From: Cyanomargarita calcarea GSE-NOS-MK-12-04C
Lineage (GTDB): Bacteria > Cyanobacteriota > Cyanobacteriia > Cyanobacteriales > Nostocaceae
Assembly (NCBI GenBank): GCA_019359595.1
Contig: JAHHGZ010000011.1
Span: 124,001 to 188,000, forward strand
Reading direction: 5' to 3'
DNA length: 64,000 nt
A program made the translations under genes and the position numbers. This document shows positions 9,651-18,263 of this stretch, in pieces; position 1 is the first letter of the stretch; every line of letters begins with the position of its first letter. Below the pieces are notes generated by a model. The model had not been told where the DNA came from, did not search any database, and was given only the letters and a program-made list of their open reading frames with translations.

Positions 9651-9803
9651 TCAAACCACGGAACAGCATAGCTTTTTCCACAGTCTCATCCTCAATAAAT
9701 TTAGATTAATGAAAATGACGAAGGTCAAAATCAGGGCTTGGGAAACCCACAAAATTACCTTTTCTATATGCCGTGAAAAGTTATATATAGAAGCAACCGT
9801 CAT
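9651..9803 (-). CDS. Possible 50-residue single-pass membrane peptide
   Basis: A short open frame that fills the 170-base gap between the LysM gene and the gpD-like gene. It starts MTVASIYNFSRHIEKVILWV and has one strongly hydrophobic stretch of about 22 residues (ILWVSQALILTFVIFINLNL) followed by basic residues (RMRLWKK). GGGGG lies 5 bases before the ATG, and the ATG comes 8 bases after the LysM stop codon; the stop is 10 bases before the gpD GTG. Tight packing supports a real gene. I do not recognise a family. A role as membrane anchor or assembly factor is speculation. Confidence 0.4.
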   Translation of the reverse strand: MTVASIYNFSRHIEKVILWVSQALILTFVIFINLNLLRMRLWKKLCCSVV

Positions 9804-9811
9804 ATTTCCCC

Positions 9812-10513
9812 CTAGTACACTTGTGGAATAGTTAAAACCTTGCCAATCTCCAGCAGGCGCGGGTCGTCCAGACCGTTAGCTTCCGCAATTAAGCGCCAGC
9901 GCGTTGGATCTCCATAGAGTTTACCTGCAATGCGGCTTAGGCTATCGCCGCGTTTGACCGTGTGGGTGGTTAGTTCTGGGTCAGTTTTGCGTTGGTCATC
10001 CTTTGGTTTTAGATATTCTGTGAAGGTAACACTCAACGTCGCCCGAACTGGAGTACCTTCTTTTTTAAAAAGCGTGAATGTTTGTGTTAAATCTGTAATG
10101 ACCCCATCAAAAGGAAAGTCAGAACCACTAGGAGCACTTCCCCAACTTACGCGACAGGCTGGAGGCTGTTTAAAAGTTCTGTCAATGCGGGTGAGCGCAA
10201 CTATCTTGTTGGTTTTTTCCCTGACATCTTTTCCACTACCTGGTTCAGTGACATCAAAAAAAAGCTCATTGATGGTAAGTATACGACTGCTGCCACCACC
10301 AAAAGTTAATTTAGGAGCATTAAGTAATTCTTGTGTTTTTCCCTCACCTGTTGTGCTGTCTGGAGTTTTCCAAGTTACACTCTTTGTAATTGAATAGGAA
10401 TTGGGATTAAAAGCTACTTTGATTGGTCCCCCGCTTGGTGACATGGTTAAAGGATTGAGCGGTTGAATTTCTAACTTGGTTACGCTTTTTGATGCAGCTC
10501 CTGCTAGTACCAT
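9812..10513 (-). CDS. LysM tube-initiator protein (Afp7-like)
   Basis: A 233-residue protein. The first 165 residues match the CIS tube N-terminal domain (KVAFNPNSYSITKSVTWKTP, then ELFFDVTEPGSGKDVREKTN, PACRVSWGSAP). Residues about 182-233 are a LysM domain (HTVKRGDSLSRIAGKLYGDP, then TRWRLIAEANGLDDPRLLEI). Proteins of this type (Afp7, gp53/gpX-like) link the baseplate hub to the first tube ring. The ATG lies inside the end of the preceding long gene, overlapping by 10 bases, so translation is likely coupled. Confidence 0.9.
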   Translation of the reverse strand: MVLAGAASKSVTKLEIQPLNPLTMSPSGGPIKVAFNPNSYSITKSVTWKTPDSTTGEGKTQELLNAPKLTFGGGSSRILTINELFFDVTEPGSGKDVREKTNKIVALTRIDRTFKQPPACRVSWGSAPSGSDFPFDGVITDLTQTFTLFKKEGTPVRATLSVTFTEYLKPKDDQRKTDPELTTHTVKRGDSLSRIAGKLYGDPTRWRLIAEANGLDDPRLLEIGKVLTIPQVY

Positions 10514-13500
10514 AGATTCATCCCCCGACGCTCGCGTTCAATAGATAAGTTGCGATGTAGAATGCGGCTCACCTGTTCGGCAATCTGCGCCACATTGATT
10601 TCATTGGTTTGTGCATTTGTTTGCGCTGGTGTTGCTGTTGTGGTCTGTCTTGCGTTGTTCACCTCTGTTGTAGCAATGGAGTTAGGGCTGGATGTGGTTG
10701 AGATTTTGCGATCGTCAATATATTGTCCTCCTCTTACTGAATTAATTGCTAGAGGCATCCCAGCCTGATGGTTGCTATTGCTGACATGAGGAAACAAATC
10801 TTCAGATGAGGCTGTACTTACATTTTTACGCCAAACCATGTTCTGTTGTTCTAACGAATTCTCAGTCGAAGGAATTTCTGAGGCGATCGCTTGTAAAGGT
10901 CCTACACTTTGCGCACTTGCGACAACAGAAGTTTTTAAACTACTCTCACGTCCTACTTTCTGTTGCAACGTACTTGTGGGTAAATTGCGAGAGCGTCCGG
11001 AACTTTCAGCATTCCTAGTAGAGGCTTCACTCAAGCGCTTTGGTAAAATCAGCGATGGTTCTGGTTGTGGAAATTCATGCAACCTGGATGCAATTTCCCC
11101 AACAATAGGTAATTGGTTTTGAGCGGTCTTTGTGGAAACTTTTGCAATATTCTGCTGAGTTGAATTTTCCTGTTTCGATGACTGTTTTATACCATCTTGT
11201 AAGCTAACATGACTTATACCATAATTTTGTGAAGTTTCTTGTTGAAAACGTTTTGGTAATATTAAATATTGTGTTGATATTTGAGAAATTTTTGGTTTGG
11301 TTGCAATTTCCCTAGCTAGTATAGGTTGATTTATAGTTTTTGGTTTATCTGTTTGAATCTGGAAACTGTTGTCTATTCTTAATTGAGATGAGGAACTATA
11401 TTTTTCATAATTCTTAGTAGCTTCTTGTGAAAATGATTTTGGTAATATCAATGATTTTTGTGACTGTAATAATTGATTGATAGAAGGAATTTCTCCAACA
11501 ATCGGTGGTAAATGTTGAGTTTTGTTTATGGGAGTTTGTGCAATATTTGGCTGAGTTAAGTTTCCTGAAATAGAGGGACGTTCAACTCTACCTTGCAAGA
11601 GAACATAAGTACTATCAGCAGTTGGTGAAGATTCTTGTTGAAGACGTTTTGGCAATATCAAAGATTGTGTTGCAGTTTGAGAGATTTCTGGTTTGGTTAT
11701 AATTTCTCTAGCTAATGTAGGTTGATTTCTAGTAGATTGATAAAAATTTGTTTGAATAGATTTTTGATTAGAAAAAATTTTTCCTGTTGATATCTGAGAT
11801 GAATCACCAGATTTTTCCAAATTCTTAGTACTTGGTGAAAGAGGTTTTGGCAATATTAGTGATTTGGCTGACTGTTGGGGTGGAAATTTTAGTATTTCCT
11901 TTCCCATCATACTTGATTGAGGTTGAGTGTTATTTCTAGAACTTGGTGCTAGATTCGGCTGAGTGAAATTTCGTTGACTATAGGATTTCACTGACCGTTC
12001 TATATCACCTTCAAAAGTAACAGGAGTACTAGAAGTTGAGGGAATTTGTTGAAGACGTTTTGGCAATATTAGAGATGGAGGTGAAATTTGAGATATTTCT
12101 GGTTTGGTTATAATTTCTCTAGCTAATGTAGGTTGATTTCTAGTAGATTGATAAATATCTGTTTGAATAGAGTTTTGATTAGAAAAAATATTTGTTGTTG
12201 ATAACTGAGATGAATCACTAGATTTTTCCAAATTCTTACTACTTGGTGAAAGAGGTTTTGGCAATATTAGTGATTTGGCTGACTGTTGGGGTGGAAATTT
12301 TAGTATTTCCTTTCCAATCATACTTGATTGAGGTTGAGTGAAATTTCGTTGACTAGAGGATTTCACTAACCCTTCTATATCACTTTCAAAAGTAATAGGA
12401 GTACTATCAGAAGTTGCGGGTTGTTGAAGACGTTTTGGTAATATTAGAGATGGAATTGAAATTTGAGAGATTTCTGGTTGGTTTGCAATTTCTCTAGCTA
12501 ATGTAGGTTGATTTCTGATAGATTGAGAAATATTTGGTTGATAAAAATCTGTTTGAATAGAGTTTTGATTAGAAAAAATATTCCCTCTTGATAACTCAGA
12601 TAAATCACCAAAATTTTCCAAATTCTTAGTACTTGGTGAAAGACGTTTTGGTAATATTAGAGATTTTGCTAAAATTTGAGAAATTTCTGGTTGGGTTGTA
12701 ATTTCCCTAGCGAATATAGATTGATAAAAATTTGTTTGAATAGATTTTTGATTATTAGAGAAACTTTCTATCCCTAACTGGGATGAAGATGCAAAATTTT
12801 CCGAATAATTAGTAGAGTTTTGTGAAAGGCGTTTGGGAAAAATTAGCGATGGTTCGGGATTTTGGGATTGGTGCGAAATGGGAGTTATTTCTTCAGCCAG
12901 AGGATGGTTTGAAGCATCAATTGACGAGTAAGTTATGCTAGAAGCTTCGTCCTCATCTTCACTTTTTCCCTCTCCCAAGTCTTTTTTGGCTGAAACGACC
13001 GTGTAATTTGCCTGAGTATTTGCAGAAAGTAATGAACCTGATTCAGTTTGGGAAGAAGTACTTTCCTGAATTTTGGGTAAGGGAATTGCCTTGCGGCTTA
13101 CACGAAATTGACCAGAAGGAGGGGATGGGGTAGTGGGGGAAGATGTCCCCGTGTCCTTTATCACTCCCCCTACTCCTTTTTTTTCTAAGGGATAGGATTT
13201 GACCACCTTAGAGGAAACAGGAGAAGATTCTGTAGGAGTGGGACTGAAGTTGGTTGTTAACTCTGCACGACTAGCACGGGCAATTGGTACAGAAGATGCT
13301 GTTGTTGTTTGAGTTGCGCTTGGTAAATTCAGAGTGTCATCTCTAGGCACTGATTGTGACGGGGCAACAAGTACTAGATCGGCTTCTTCTGCTGAAGTAT
13401 TGTTTTGACTGCTATAGCGTTTTAGTATTCCATCCAGCACGGCTGAACGCTGTACAATCCACTCTGGTACACGGGTAAACCGAGATTGCAATGGTCGAAC

Positions 13501-13611
13501 ATCAACTATTCCACAAGGTTCAGTGCGGCGATGCTCAAAGCGCTGAATATGCGTGGAAGATGGTAATGTATCGTTTGTTTGTGTTGCAGGTTGTTGAGAT
13601 GACTCTGCCAT
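10504..13611 (-). CDS. Giant disordered repeat protein in the Afp6 position
   Basis: A protein of 1035 residues from ATG 13611; a GTG three codons earlier is also possible, and neither has a strong ribosome site. The N-terminal 70 residues (RRTEPCGIVDVRPLQSRFTR, then VPEWIVQRSAVLDGILKRYS) and the last 30 (INVAQIAEQVSRILHRNLSI, then ERERRGMNLWY) look folded. The roughly 900 residues between are rich in S, T, Q, N and P and contain ten copies of a LILPKRL motif. It lies between the tube and LysM genes, where Afp/PVC loci encode the tiny Afp6/DUF5908-type protein; the C-terminal amphipathic helix resembles the end of that type. No other tape-measure candidate is visible. Function unknown; a ruler, scaffold or binding-array role is inference. 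Confidence 0.8.
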   Translation of the reverse strand: MAESSQQPATQTNDTLPSSTHIQRFEHRRTEPCGIVDVRPLQSRFTRVPEWIVQRSAVLDGILKRYSSQNNTSAEEADLVLVAPSQSVPRDDTLNLPSATQTTTASSVPIARASRAELTTNFSPTPTESSPVSSKVVKSYPLEKKGVGGVIKDTGTSSPTTPSPPSGQFRVSRKAIPLPKIQESTSSQTESGSLLSANTQANYTVVSAKKDLGEGKSEDEDEASSITYSSIDASNHPLAEEITPISHQSQNPEPSLIFPKRLSQNSTNYSENFASSSQLGIESFSNNQKSIQTNFYQSIFAREITTQPEISQILAKSLILPKRLSPSTKNLENFGDLSELSRGNIFSNQNSIQTDFYQPNISQSIRNQPTLAREIANQPEISQISIPSLILPKRLQQPATSDSTPITFESDIEGLVKSSSQRNFTQPQSSMIGKEILKFPPQQSAKSLILPKPLSPSSKNLEKSSDSSQLSTTNIFSNQNSIQTDIYQSTRNQPTLAREIITKPEISQISPPSLILPKRLQQIPSTSSTPVTFEGDIERSVKSYSQRNFTQPNLAPSSRNNTQPQSSMMGKEILKFPPQQSAKSLILPKPLSPSTKNLEKSGDSSQISTGKIFSNQKSIQTNFYQSTRNQPTLAREIITKPEISQTATQSLILPKRLQQESSPTADSTYVLLQGRVERPSISGNLTQPNIAQTPINKTQHLPPIVGEIPSINQLLQSQKSLILPKSFSQEATKNYEKYSSSSQLRIDNSFQIQTDKPKTINQPILAREIATKPKISQISTQYLILPKRFQQETSQNYGISHVSLQDGIKQSSKQENSTQQNIAKVSTKTAQNQLPIVGEIASRLHEFPQPEPSLILPKRLSEASTRNAESSGRSRNLPTSTLQQKVGRESSLKTSVVASAQSVGPLQAIASEIPSTENSLEQQNMVWRKNVSTASSEDLFPHVSNSNHQAGMPLAINSVRGGQYIDDRKISTTSSPNSIATTEVNNARQTTTATPAQTNAQTNEINVAQIAEQVSRILHRNLSIERERRGMNLWY
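11034..12846 (-). repeat. Ten-copy intragenic LILPKRL repeat array
   Basis: Within the giant gene, the motif S-L-I-L-P-K-R-L recurs at residues (counting from the GTG) about 259, 321, 392, 451, 517, 588, 654, 724, 786 and 857, a spacing of 59-71 residues. Most copies are preceded by 'REI..xPEISQI' or 'GKEILKFPPQQSAK'. Two alternating unit types (ending RLQQ and PLSP) give a higher-order period near 130-137 residues. The nucleotide sequence is nearly identical in the middle copies, indicating recent expansion. Confidence 0.9.
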
Positions 13612-13682
13612 AGGTGTCACAAATCTGCCAGATATAAATAAACAAGTTTAAAGAATTTTGAAGAAACTCTGGTAGATGTGGG

Positions 13683-14165
13683 TTAGCTAAGTCCTCGATG
13701 GGCAAGTTCTACACTCTCGAAAGCAACATCGCCAGAGTCAGCCTTAAGTTGTGGCCCAGTCCACTTACAAGGAAAAGCGTCTTTAAAGTTCCACCACTTT
13801 ATTGGAATTTTTTGCTTGCTTAACAAGTAAACCGTGCCGTTTCGACGTTTAAATGTCCCTGTATCAATTGCTTGAGTAACCTCTTGATGCCAAGTCCACA
13901 ACCCATTAATTACGGTCAGCCCGTGTTTTAAGACTAGGGGTTGATATTTAGTTGGACCGATAAAGCGGTGTACATACTCATTTACACCTCCTTCACGGTA
14001 ATCATAGTACTCCGTTTCTACTTCCAGACCACTGCACTCAGAAAAACCTCCCACCAAAATTCCTTCAATTTCAATTAAGAAATTGAAAGCATGGAAAGGG
14101 TCAAGCGTAACACCTGCAATGTTGGTGCCAGCAGCATAGGCAGCATTCATACCCAAAGAAGGCAT
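13683..14165 (-). CDS. gp19-like inner tube protein (second copy)
   Basis: A 160-residue T4 gp19-like tube protein (TIGR02241 type): 'LDPFHAFNFLIEIEGILVGG', FSECSGLEVETEYYDYREGG, 'VNEYVHRFIGPTKYQPLVLK' and the closing region KWTGPQLKADSGDVAFESVE. It stacks in hexameric rings inside the sheath. Compared with the other tube protein (142 residues) it has an N-terminal extension of about 20 residues and a longer middle, so it probably corresponds to Afp5, the ring next to the baseplate. AGGAG lies 10 bases upstream. Confidence 0.92.
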   Translation of the reverse strand: MPSLGMNAAYAAGTNIAGVTLDPFHAFNFLIEIEGILVGGFSECSGLEVETEYYDYREGGVNEYVHRFIGPTKYQPLVLKHGLTVINGLWTWHQEVTQAIDTGTFKRRNGTVYLLSKQKIPIKWWNFKDAFPCKWTGPQLKADSGDVAFESVELAHRGLS

Positions 14166-14185
14166 CGGTTGTTAACTCCTAGTGA

Positions 14186-14347
14186 TTAAAGTTGTTCGTT
14201 AAAGCGCTGATTGATGTCAGCAATCTCTGCAACCCAACGCAAGCGCTCTGTATGCTCTAGCGTTAGAATATGTTCGTGCGACCAATGGAAGTGATAGGCA
14301 ATGTAGGCTACCTCCTTATAGAGCCGCTCCAAGGGGTAGCCAATTAT
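14186..14347 (-). CDS. DUF6760-like 53-residue protein with ATA start position
   Basis: The frame reads (I/M)IGYPLERLYKEVAYIAYHF then HWSHEHILTLEHTERLRWVA and EIADINQRFNEQL, which I recognise as the small DUF6760-type protein of CIS loci, usually beginning MIGYP. Here the codon at the expected start is ATA, inside GGATAATTGG, exactly where a 4-base ATGA overlap with the upstream gene is usual. A G-to-A change turned ATGA into ATAA: the upstream gene keeps a stop (TAA) and this gene loses its ATG. An in-frame TAG lies four codons before, so there is no longer reading; TTG at the sixth codon (Leu6) is the nearest standard start. Role in CIS assembly is unknown. Confidence 0.75.
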   Translation of the reverse strand: MIGYPLERLYKEVAYIAYHFHWSHEHILTLEHTERLRWVAEIADINQRFNEQL

Positions 14348-14706
14348 CCCCCCATACTACTCAGTTCTACATCAAACTGTTTTTCACAGTGAGGGCAGTT
14401 TGTACGGACGCGATCGTGCCCATTTTTATTAATGCGGCAGTAGAGGTCTTGCAAATAACCTAAATCACCTGCAAACAAGTTTTCAATCACTTTAGGAGTG
14501 ATGAACTCCAGAGTGCCGAGTTTAGTGATGACTCGCGACAGCAAAATCAATAGCAAGTATGCTTGGTTGCTTCGCACGCGGGGGTCTTTGAGAGGGGCAA
14601 TTTCATCTAGGGCTGTTGCCAAACGCATAACACCTTCTCGATGCAGATTGCCTTCTTCATCAACATAGCCCATTGGTAGAGTAAAGGTAAATTCAGTTTG
14701 TAGCAT
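14344..14706 (-). CDS. CIS small assembly protein with CxxC motif
   Basis: A 120-residue protein starting MLQTEFTFTLPMGYVDEEGN. Proteins of this type (often annotated as phage tail assembly or T4-baseplate-like) are encoded between the two tube genes in many eCIS clusters. Visible features are 'REGVMRLATALDEIAPLKDP', RVRSNQAYLLLILLSRVITK and a C-terminal 'NCPHCEKQFDVEL', whose C103 and C106 could bind zinc with upstream residues. Its stop codon overlaps the beginning of the DUF6760-like frame. Precise function is unknown. Confidence 0.7.
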   Translation of the reverse strand: MLQTEFTFTLPMGYVDEEGNLHREGVMRLATALDEIAPLKDPRVRSNQAYLLLILLSRVITKLGTLEFITPKVIENLFAGDLGYLQDLYCRINKNGHDRVRTNCPHCEKQFDVELSSMGG

Positions 14707-14763
14707 AGTAGTAAGAAGTGGTTAGTTGTTAGTGGTTAGTAGATAGTAGTTATTGACAACTAA

Positions 14764-14797
14764 CAACTAACTATTAACTATTAACTATTAACTATTA
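14764..14797. repeat. Heptamer tandem repeat CTATTAA
   Basis: About four and a half copies of CTATTAA lie just after the 142-residue tube gene and include its stop codon. A looser AGTTGTTAGTGGTTAG stretch precedes it up to the start of the small assembly gene. Short heptamer repeats of this kind are common in filamentous cyanobacteria; no function is evident. Confidence 0.75.
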
Positions 14798-15223
14798 ACC
14801 TTTCTTCATTTCGTCGTAGACAATTTCTAGTGATTCAATCGCTACTTCGTTGCTGGTAGAGTTAAAAGTGGGAGCTGTCCATTTGGAGGGCCATGCTTTA
14901 CTTAGGTTCCAGCGCAATTTCTCCTCTCGGGCTTCATTGAGTAATACAATTGATACGTTTTTACGTTCGGTCTTACCATCAATCACCTTTTTCCGCCAAT
15001 CCCAGAGGCTGGAGGAGTCGCTAACACCGCGTTTGAGTGTAATGGGTGAGTATTTGTTGAGTCCTGTTAGATGCCGTACATGATTGGGGTCAGTTCCTTC
15101 CCGGTATTCCACGGGATCGGTTGTCACATCTAAACCGCTACATTCTTGAAAGCCAGCTTCGCTGATGCCATCAATTTCAACCCTAAAATTAAAGCCACGG
15201 TATGGAAGATCATCGTTTGCCAT
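14795..15223 (-). CDS. gp19-like inner tube protein (first copy)
   Basis: A 142-residue tube protein: 'LPYRGFNFRVEIDGISEAGF', QECSGLDVTTDPVEYREGTD, 'NHVRHLTGLNKYSPITLKRG' and WTAPTFNSTSNEVAIESLEI near the end. It forms the bulk of the inner tube in T4/Afp-type systems. A perfect AAGGAGG lies 8 bases before the ATG, one of the strongest ribosome sites in the operon, which fits high demand for a structural protein. It follows the sheath gene by 49 bases. Confidence 0.93.
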   Translation of the reverse strand: MANDDLPYRGFNFRVEIDGISEAGFQECSGLDVTTDPVEYREGTDPNHVRHLTGLNKYSPITLKRGVSDSSSLWDWRKKVIDGKTERKNVSIVLLNEAREEKLRWNLSKAWPSKWTAPTFNSTSNEVAIESLEIVYDEMKKG

Positions 15224-15272
15224 AATTTAGCCTCCTTAAAATTTAGTGTGGTTCGTTTGGTAATTTCTCTGC

Positions 15273-16679
15273 TTATATGTAGGGCTGTGTGATTTCAGAT
15301 GCACTGATCCGGTGAACAATGCGGACAATTATGAATTCCGCTGGGGCATTGGGAGCAAGACCAATTTCAGTGACAACCTGCCCAGTTTCGCGGTTTGAGA
15401 GTGGATTTGTTTCTTCATCGCATTTAACGTAAAATGCTTGCTGACGGGTTTCTCCTTGCAAAGCACCTGCAAGCCAAAATGTTTCTAAATAAAAACTCAG
15501 TTCTCGTTGAATCCGCAGCCACAACAGTAGACCATTAGGTTCAAAAGTTGCCCAGAACATATTCTGGTCAATCCAGCGTGTGAGGGTAAGAAACAGCCTC
15601 CTAACGTTGACATAACGCCAGTTGGGATCGTTACCCGCAAGCGTCCGCGCTCCCCAAACGCGAATTCCTCTACCTGGGAAAGCCCGCAGGCAATTAATGC
15701 CTAAAGGGTTCAACTCGTCTTGAATTGAGTTGTCAACAGGCACTTCCAAATCGAGGGCATCATAGATTTCTTCGTTGGCTGGGGCTTTGAAGACACCACG
15801 GTTGCGATCGCTACGGGCAATAATTCCAGCAACGTGTCCACAGGGAGGAACTAAGCGACCTTTCTCTAATTGATTATCCTGCTTGGGATAATCTTGAGCA
15901 TTTTTTATTTTTAACCAAGGAAAGTATAAGACTCCGTTGTAAGCCTCTTTTTGACTTACGATCCGCTCACGATGGGATTTAATGTCCTCCTTGAACGTCA
16001 GTTTGGGCTGACTATTCTCTAGGCTGGGTAATGCATCCAGTATGGCAATGCGATCGCCACAAGTTGTACAGTGCTGTAAAGCTTCTCGCTGCACTTCAAT
16101 AATTGCTTCCTCGTTTGGATGCAATGTCATGGCATCGGGAATTGCAACCAAGTCTAGGTCGTTCAAAGGCTCTAATACTCTCAAAGCTTGAATCAGCGCC
16201 TTTTTTTTCTCATCTAGCTCAGAGGACTCAGAGACAGCACGCACTACATAGCAACGGATGCCACCATTTTCAAAAAAACCATTCACTGCCTCTGCTAAGT
16301 AGCTCTCAGGTGGAGGGAGCAACTCATTATCAAAGTCTCGTTTGCGGTGCAGACTGACAACTTGTTGAGCATTTTCAAAAAGGGACTGTATTGCTTTTTT
16401 GAATAATAAGTCTCCTGAGAGTTTTAACAACTCATCCCTGATGTCTGCGCTCATGACACCTGGAAAAACCAGAAGCTTTTTCTTTGGGTCATAATCGATT
16501 TTGCCCTTAAGGAAGTCAGGAAGAGATTTAGGAAACTCAATTCCTGATGGCAATTGTTCTAAGGATGCGATCGCCGAAGCAAAGCCAATAAATGCAGGAA
16601 TGCCAGTAGGCAGTGTTTCTTGGGGTTGTAGAAAAACCTCTTCTCTGTAAACTCCCGGAGTCTTATAGACTGTTGGCAT
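15273..16679 (-). CDS. Contractile sheath protein (second)
   Basis: A 468-residue tail sheath protein starting MPTVYKTPGVYREEVFLQPQ, with GGAGG 6 bases before the ATG. Family signatures are the N-terminal 'TPGVY.EEV' strand, the domain 'NGFFENGGIRCYVVRAVSES' and the conserved C-terminal block from 'GIRVWGARTLAGNDPNWRYV' through NVRRLFLTLTRWIDQNMFW. The C-terminal domain swaps strands with neighbours to build the contractile lattice. It lies 36 bases after the other sheath gene. The middle domain differs, so the two are not interchangeable duplicates. Confidence 0.94.
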   Translation of the reverse strand: MPTVYKTPGVYREEVFLQPQETLPTGIPAFIGFASAIASLEQLPSGIEFPKSLPDFLKGKIDYDPKKKLLVFPGVMSADIRDELLKLSGDLLFKKAIQSLFENAQQVVSLHRKRDFDNELLPPPESYLAEAVNGFFENGGIRCYVVRAVSESSELDEKKKALIQALRVLEPLNDLDLVAIPDAMTLHPNEEAIIEVQREALQHCTTCGDRIAILDALPSLENSQPKLTFKEDIKSHRERIVSQKEAYNGVLYFPWLKIKNAQDYPKQDNQLEKGRLVPPCGHVAGIIARSDRNRGVFKAPANEEIYDALDLEVPVDNSIQDELNPLGINCLRAFPGRGIRVWGARTLAGNDPNWRYVNVRRLFLTLTRWIDQNMFWATFEPNGLLLWLRIQRELSFYLETFWLAGALQGETRQQAFYVKCDEETNPLSNRETGQVVTEIGLAPNAPAEFIIVRIVHRISASEITQPYI

Positions 16680-16715
16680 CAAAAGCCTCCATTATGTATA
16701 AGGGATGCGAAAGGC

Positions 16716-18152
16716 TTAACCGTTCGTTAGAGGTGTAATTTGGCTGATGCGGAAGATGACAAATTCCGCAGGACGGACAATTGCAACCCCAATTTCCGTA
16801 ACCACTCGACCCAATTCTCGCTCTTCTGGAGGGTTTGTTTCAGCATCACACTTAACATAAAACGCCTGTTGAGGAGTGTCACCAAACAATGCGCCAGAAC
16901 GCCAGACAGTGGTTAGAAAATCCGAGACATTACGAGTAATTCTCTTCCACAAATTTGGGGTATTTGGCTCAAAAACAACCCATTGCGTGCCTTCATCAAT
17001 AGATTCCCTCAGAAACAGCAGCGTGCGGCGGACATTAATATATTTCAAGTCGGAGTTAGCATCTCCACCAATAGTTCTTGCTCCCCACACCAGAAAGTTG
17101 CCGTTAAGGTTGCGGATACAGTTGACACCTTGAGGATTTAGCGATTGTTGTTGGTTTTTGCTAATGTTGTACTTCAGTCCTAATGCACCGAATATAACCT
17201 CATTTGCAGGGGCTTTATGTACTCCTATGTTAGTATCAACTCTGGCATATATTCCAGCAATATGACCGCTGGGCGGCACGTATAGACCGCGTTTCTTTGT
17301 GGCTGGGTCAAAAACTTCTATCCAAGGGAAATAGAAAGCAGCGTAGTTTGAATTATTTGGCTGGACGTTTTCAAGATTAGACAGGGAAAACTTTGTTATA
17401 TCAACTAATTTATTACTATCCTCTACGTCACGTGGGCTATCAAGGATGGCAAAACGGTCTTGGGTTCTCACCTGGCAGTGAGTGATAATGGCATCGCGAA
17501 TAGCATCATCTGTTATGCCTGGAGCTACAACTATTGCAATTTCGTCAATCGGCTCAAATGTCCGCTCTAGGAATTGGCTGTTAATGTCATTTTGTTCGTT
17601 TACCCGGACTACATAGCAGCGAGATCCACCATTGTTAAAAAACCCATACACTGCATGAGCTAGTATATTTTGTCCAGGATCTGTAGTGAAGTCACCAAAG
17701 GATTTTGTAAACTCGGTAAAGTTGGTGCATAGCTTAACCTGACCAACATCCACAGGATTAAATACACGTTCGTATTTTCCCCTGATTTCTGCTCCATCTG
17801 GTGGAAGGTTCTGCGGATCGTCGAAGGCGAAGTGTACGACGGAAACTTTCTCGTTGACCTTGTTTTCGAGAGTGACTCCAGGAATCGGCTCTGGCTTACC
17901 ACTTACGTGAAATTCAAAAGTACCCGCATCTGTCTTTACTGGGTAATGCTCCTTGTTTAATTGGAATTCTTTCTTTAGACCCTCGCCTGAACGCTCCACC
18001 TTACCAATAATTTGATCGACTACAGAGCCAATAGTTAGAACATTTGGTACAACACCAAGAAATCCAGCGATGCTAGTGCTGACGCCAGCAATTGGTTTGA
18101 TAAGTGAGGGTACTTCTTCAACATAAACGCCAGGAGATAAATATTCAGCCAT
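16716..18152 (-). CDS. Contractile sheath protein (first)
   Basis: A 478-residue sheath protein starting MAEYLSPGVYVEEVPSLIKP, with AAGGAG upstream of the ATG. It has 'YGFFNNGGSRCYVVRVNEQN', FYFPWIEVFDPATKKRGLYV, 'PPSGHIAGIYARVDTNIGVH', KAPANEVIFGALGLKYNIS and the closing 'FYVKCDAETNPPEERELGRV'. An inserted domain around residues 60-130 is the variable surface domain of eCIS sheaths. Two sheath proteins, as here, resemble Afp2/Afp3, where one type forms most of the sheath and the other the baseplate-proximal layer; which is which cannot be told from sequence. Confidence 0.94.
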   Translation of the reverse strand: MAEYLSPGVYVEEVPSLIKPIAGVSTSIAGFLGVVPNVLTIGSVVDQIIGKVERSGEGLKKEFQLNKEHYPVKTDAGTFEFHVSGKPEPIPGVTLENKVNEKVSVVHFAFDDPQNLPPDGAEIRGKYERVFNPVDVGQVKLCTNFTEFTKSFGDFTTDPGQNILAHAVYGFFNNGGSRCYVVRVNEQNDINSQFLERTFEPIDEIAIVVAPGITDDAIRDAIITHCQVRTQDRFAILDSPRDVEDSNKLVDITKFSLSNLENVQPNNSNYAAFYFPWIEVFDPATKKRGLYVPPSGHIAGIYARVDTNIGVHKAPANEVIFGALGLKYNISKNQQQSLNPQGVNCIRNLNGNFLVWGARTIGGDANSDLKYINVRRTLLFLRESIDEGTQWVVFEPNTPNLWKRITRNVSDFLTTVWRSGALFGDTPQQAFYVKCDAETNPPEERELGRVVTEIGVAIVRPAEFVIFRISQITPLTNG

Positions 18153-18263
18153 GACACTCTCCTTATAGAGAATAGGTGTTCACTGCATTGCTTAATTATT
18201 CAACTGATATCAACTACAACAGCTATTGTGTAGTCGTGTAGATTTTTGACATCACAATTGAAC

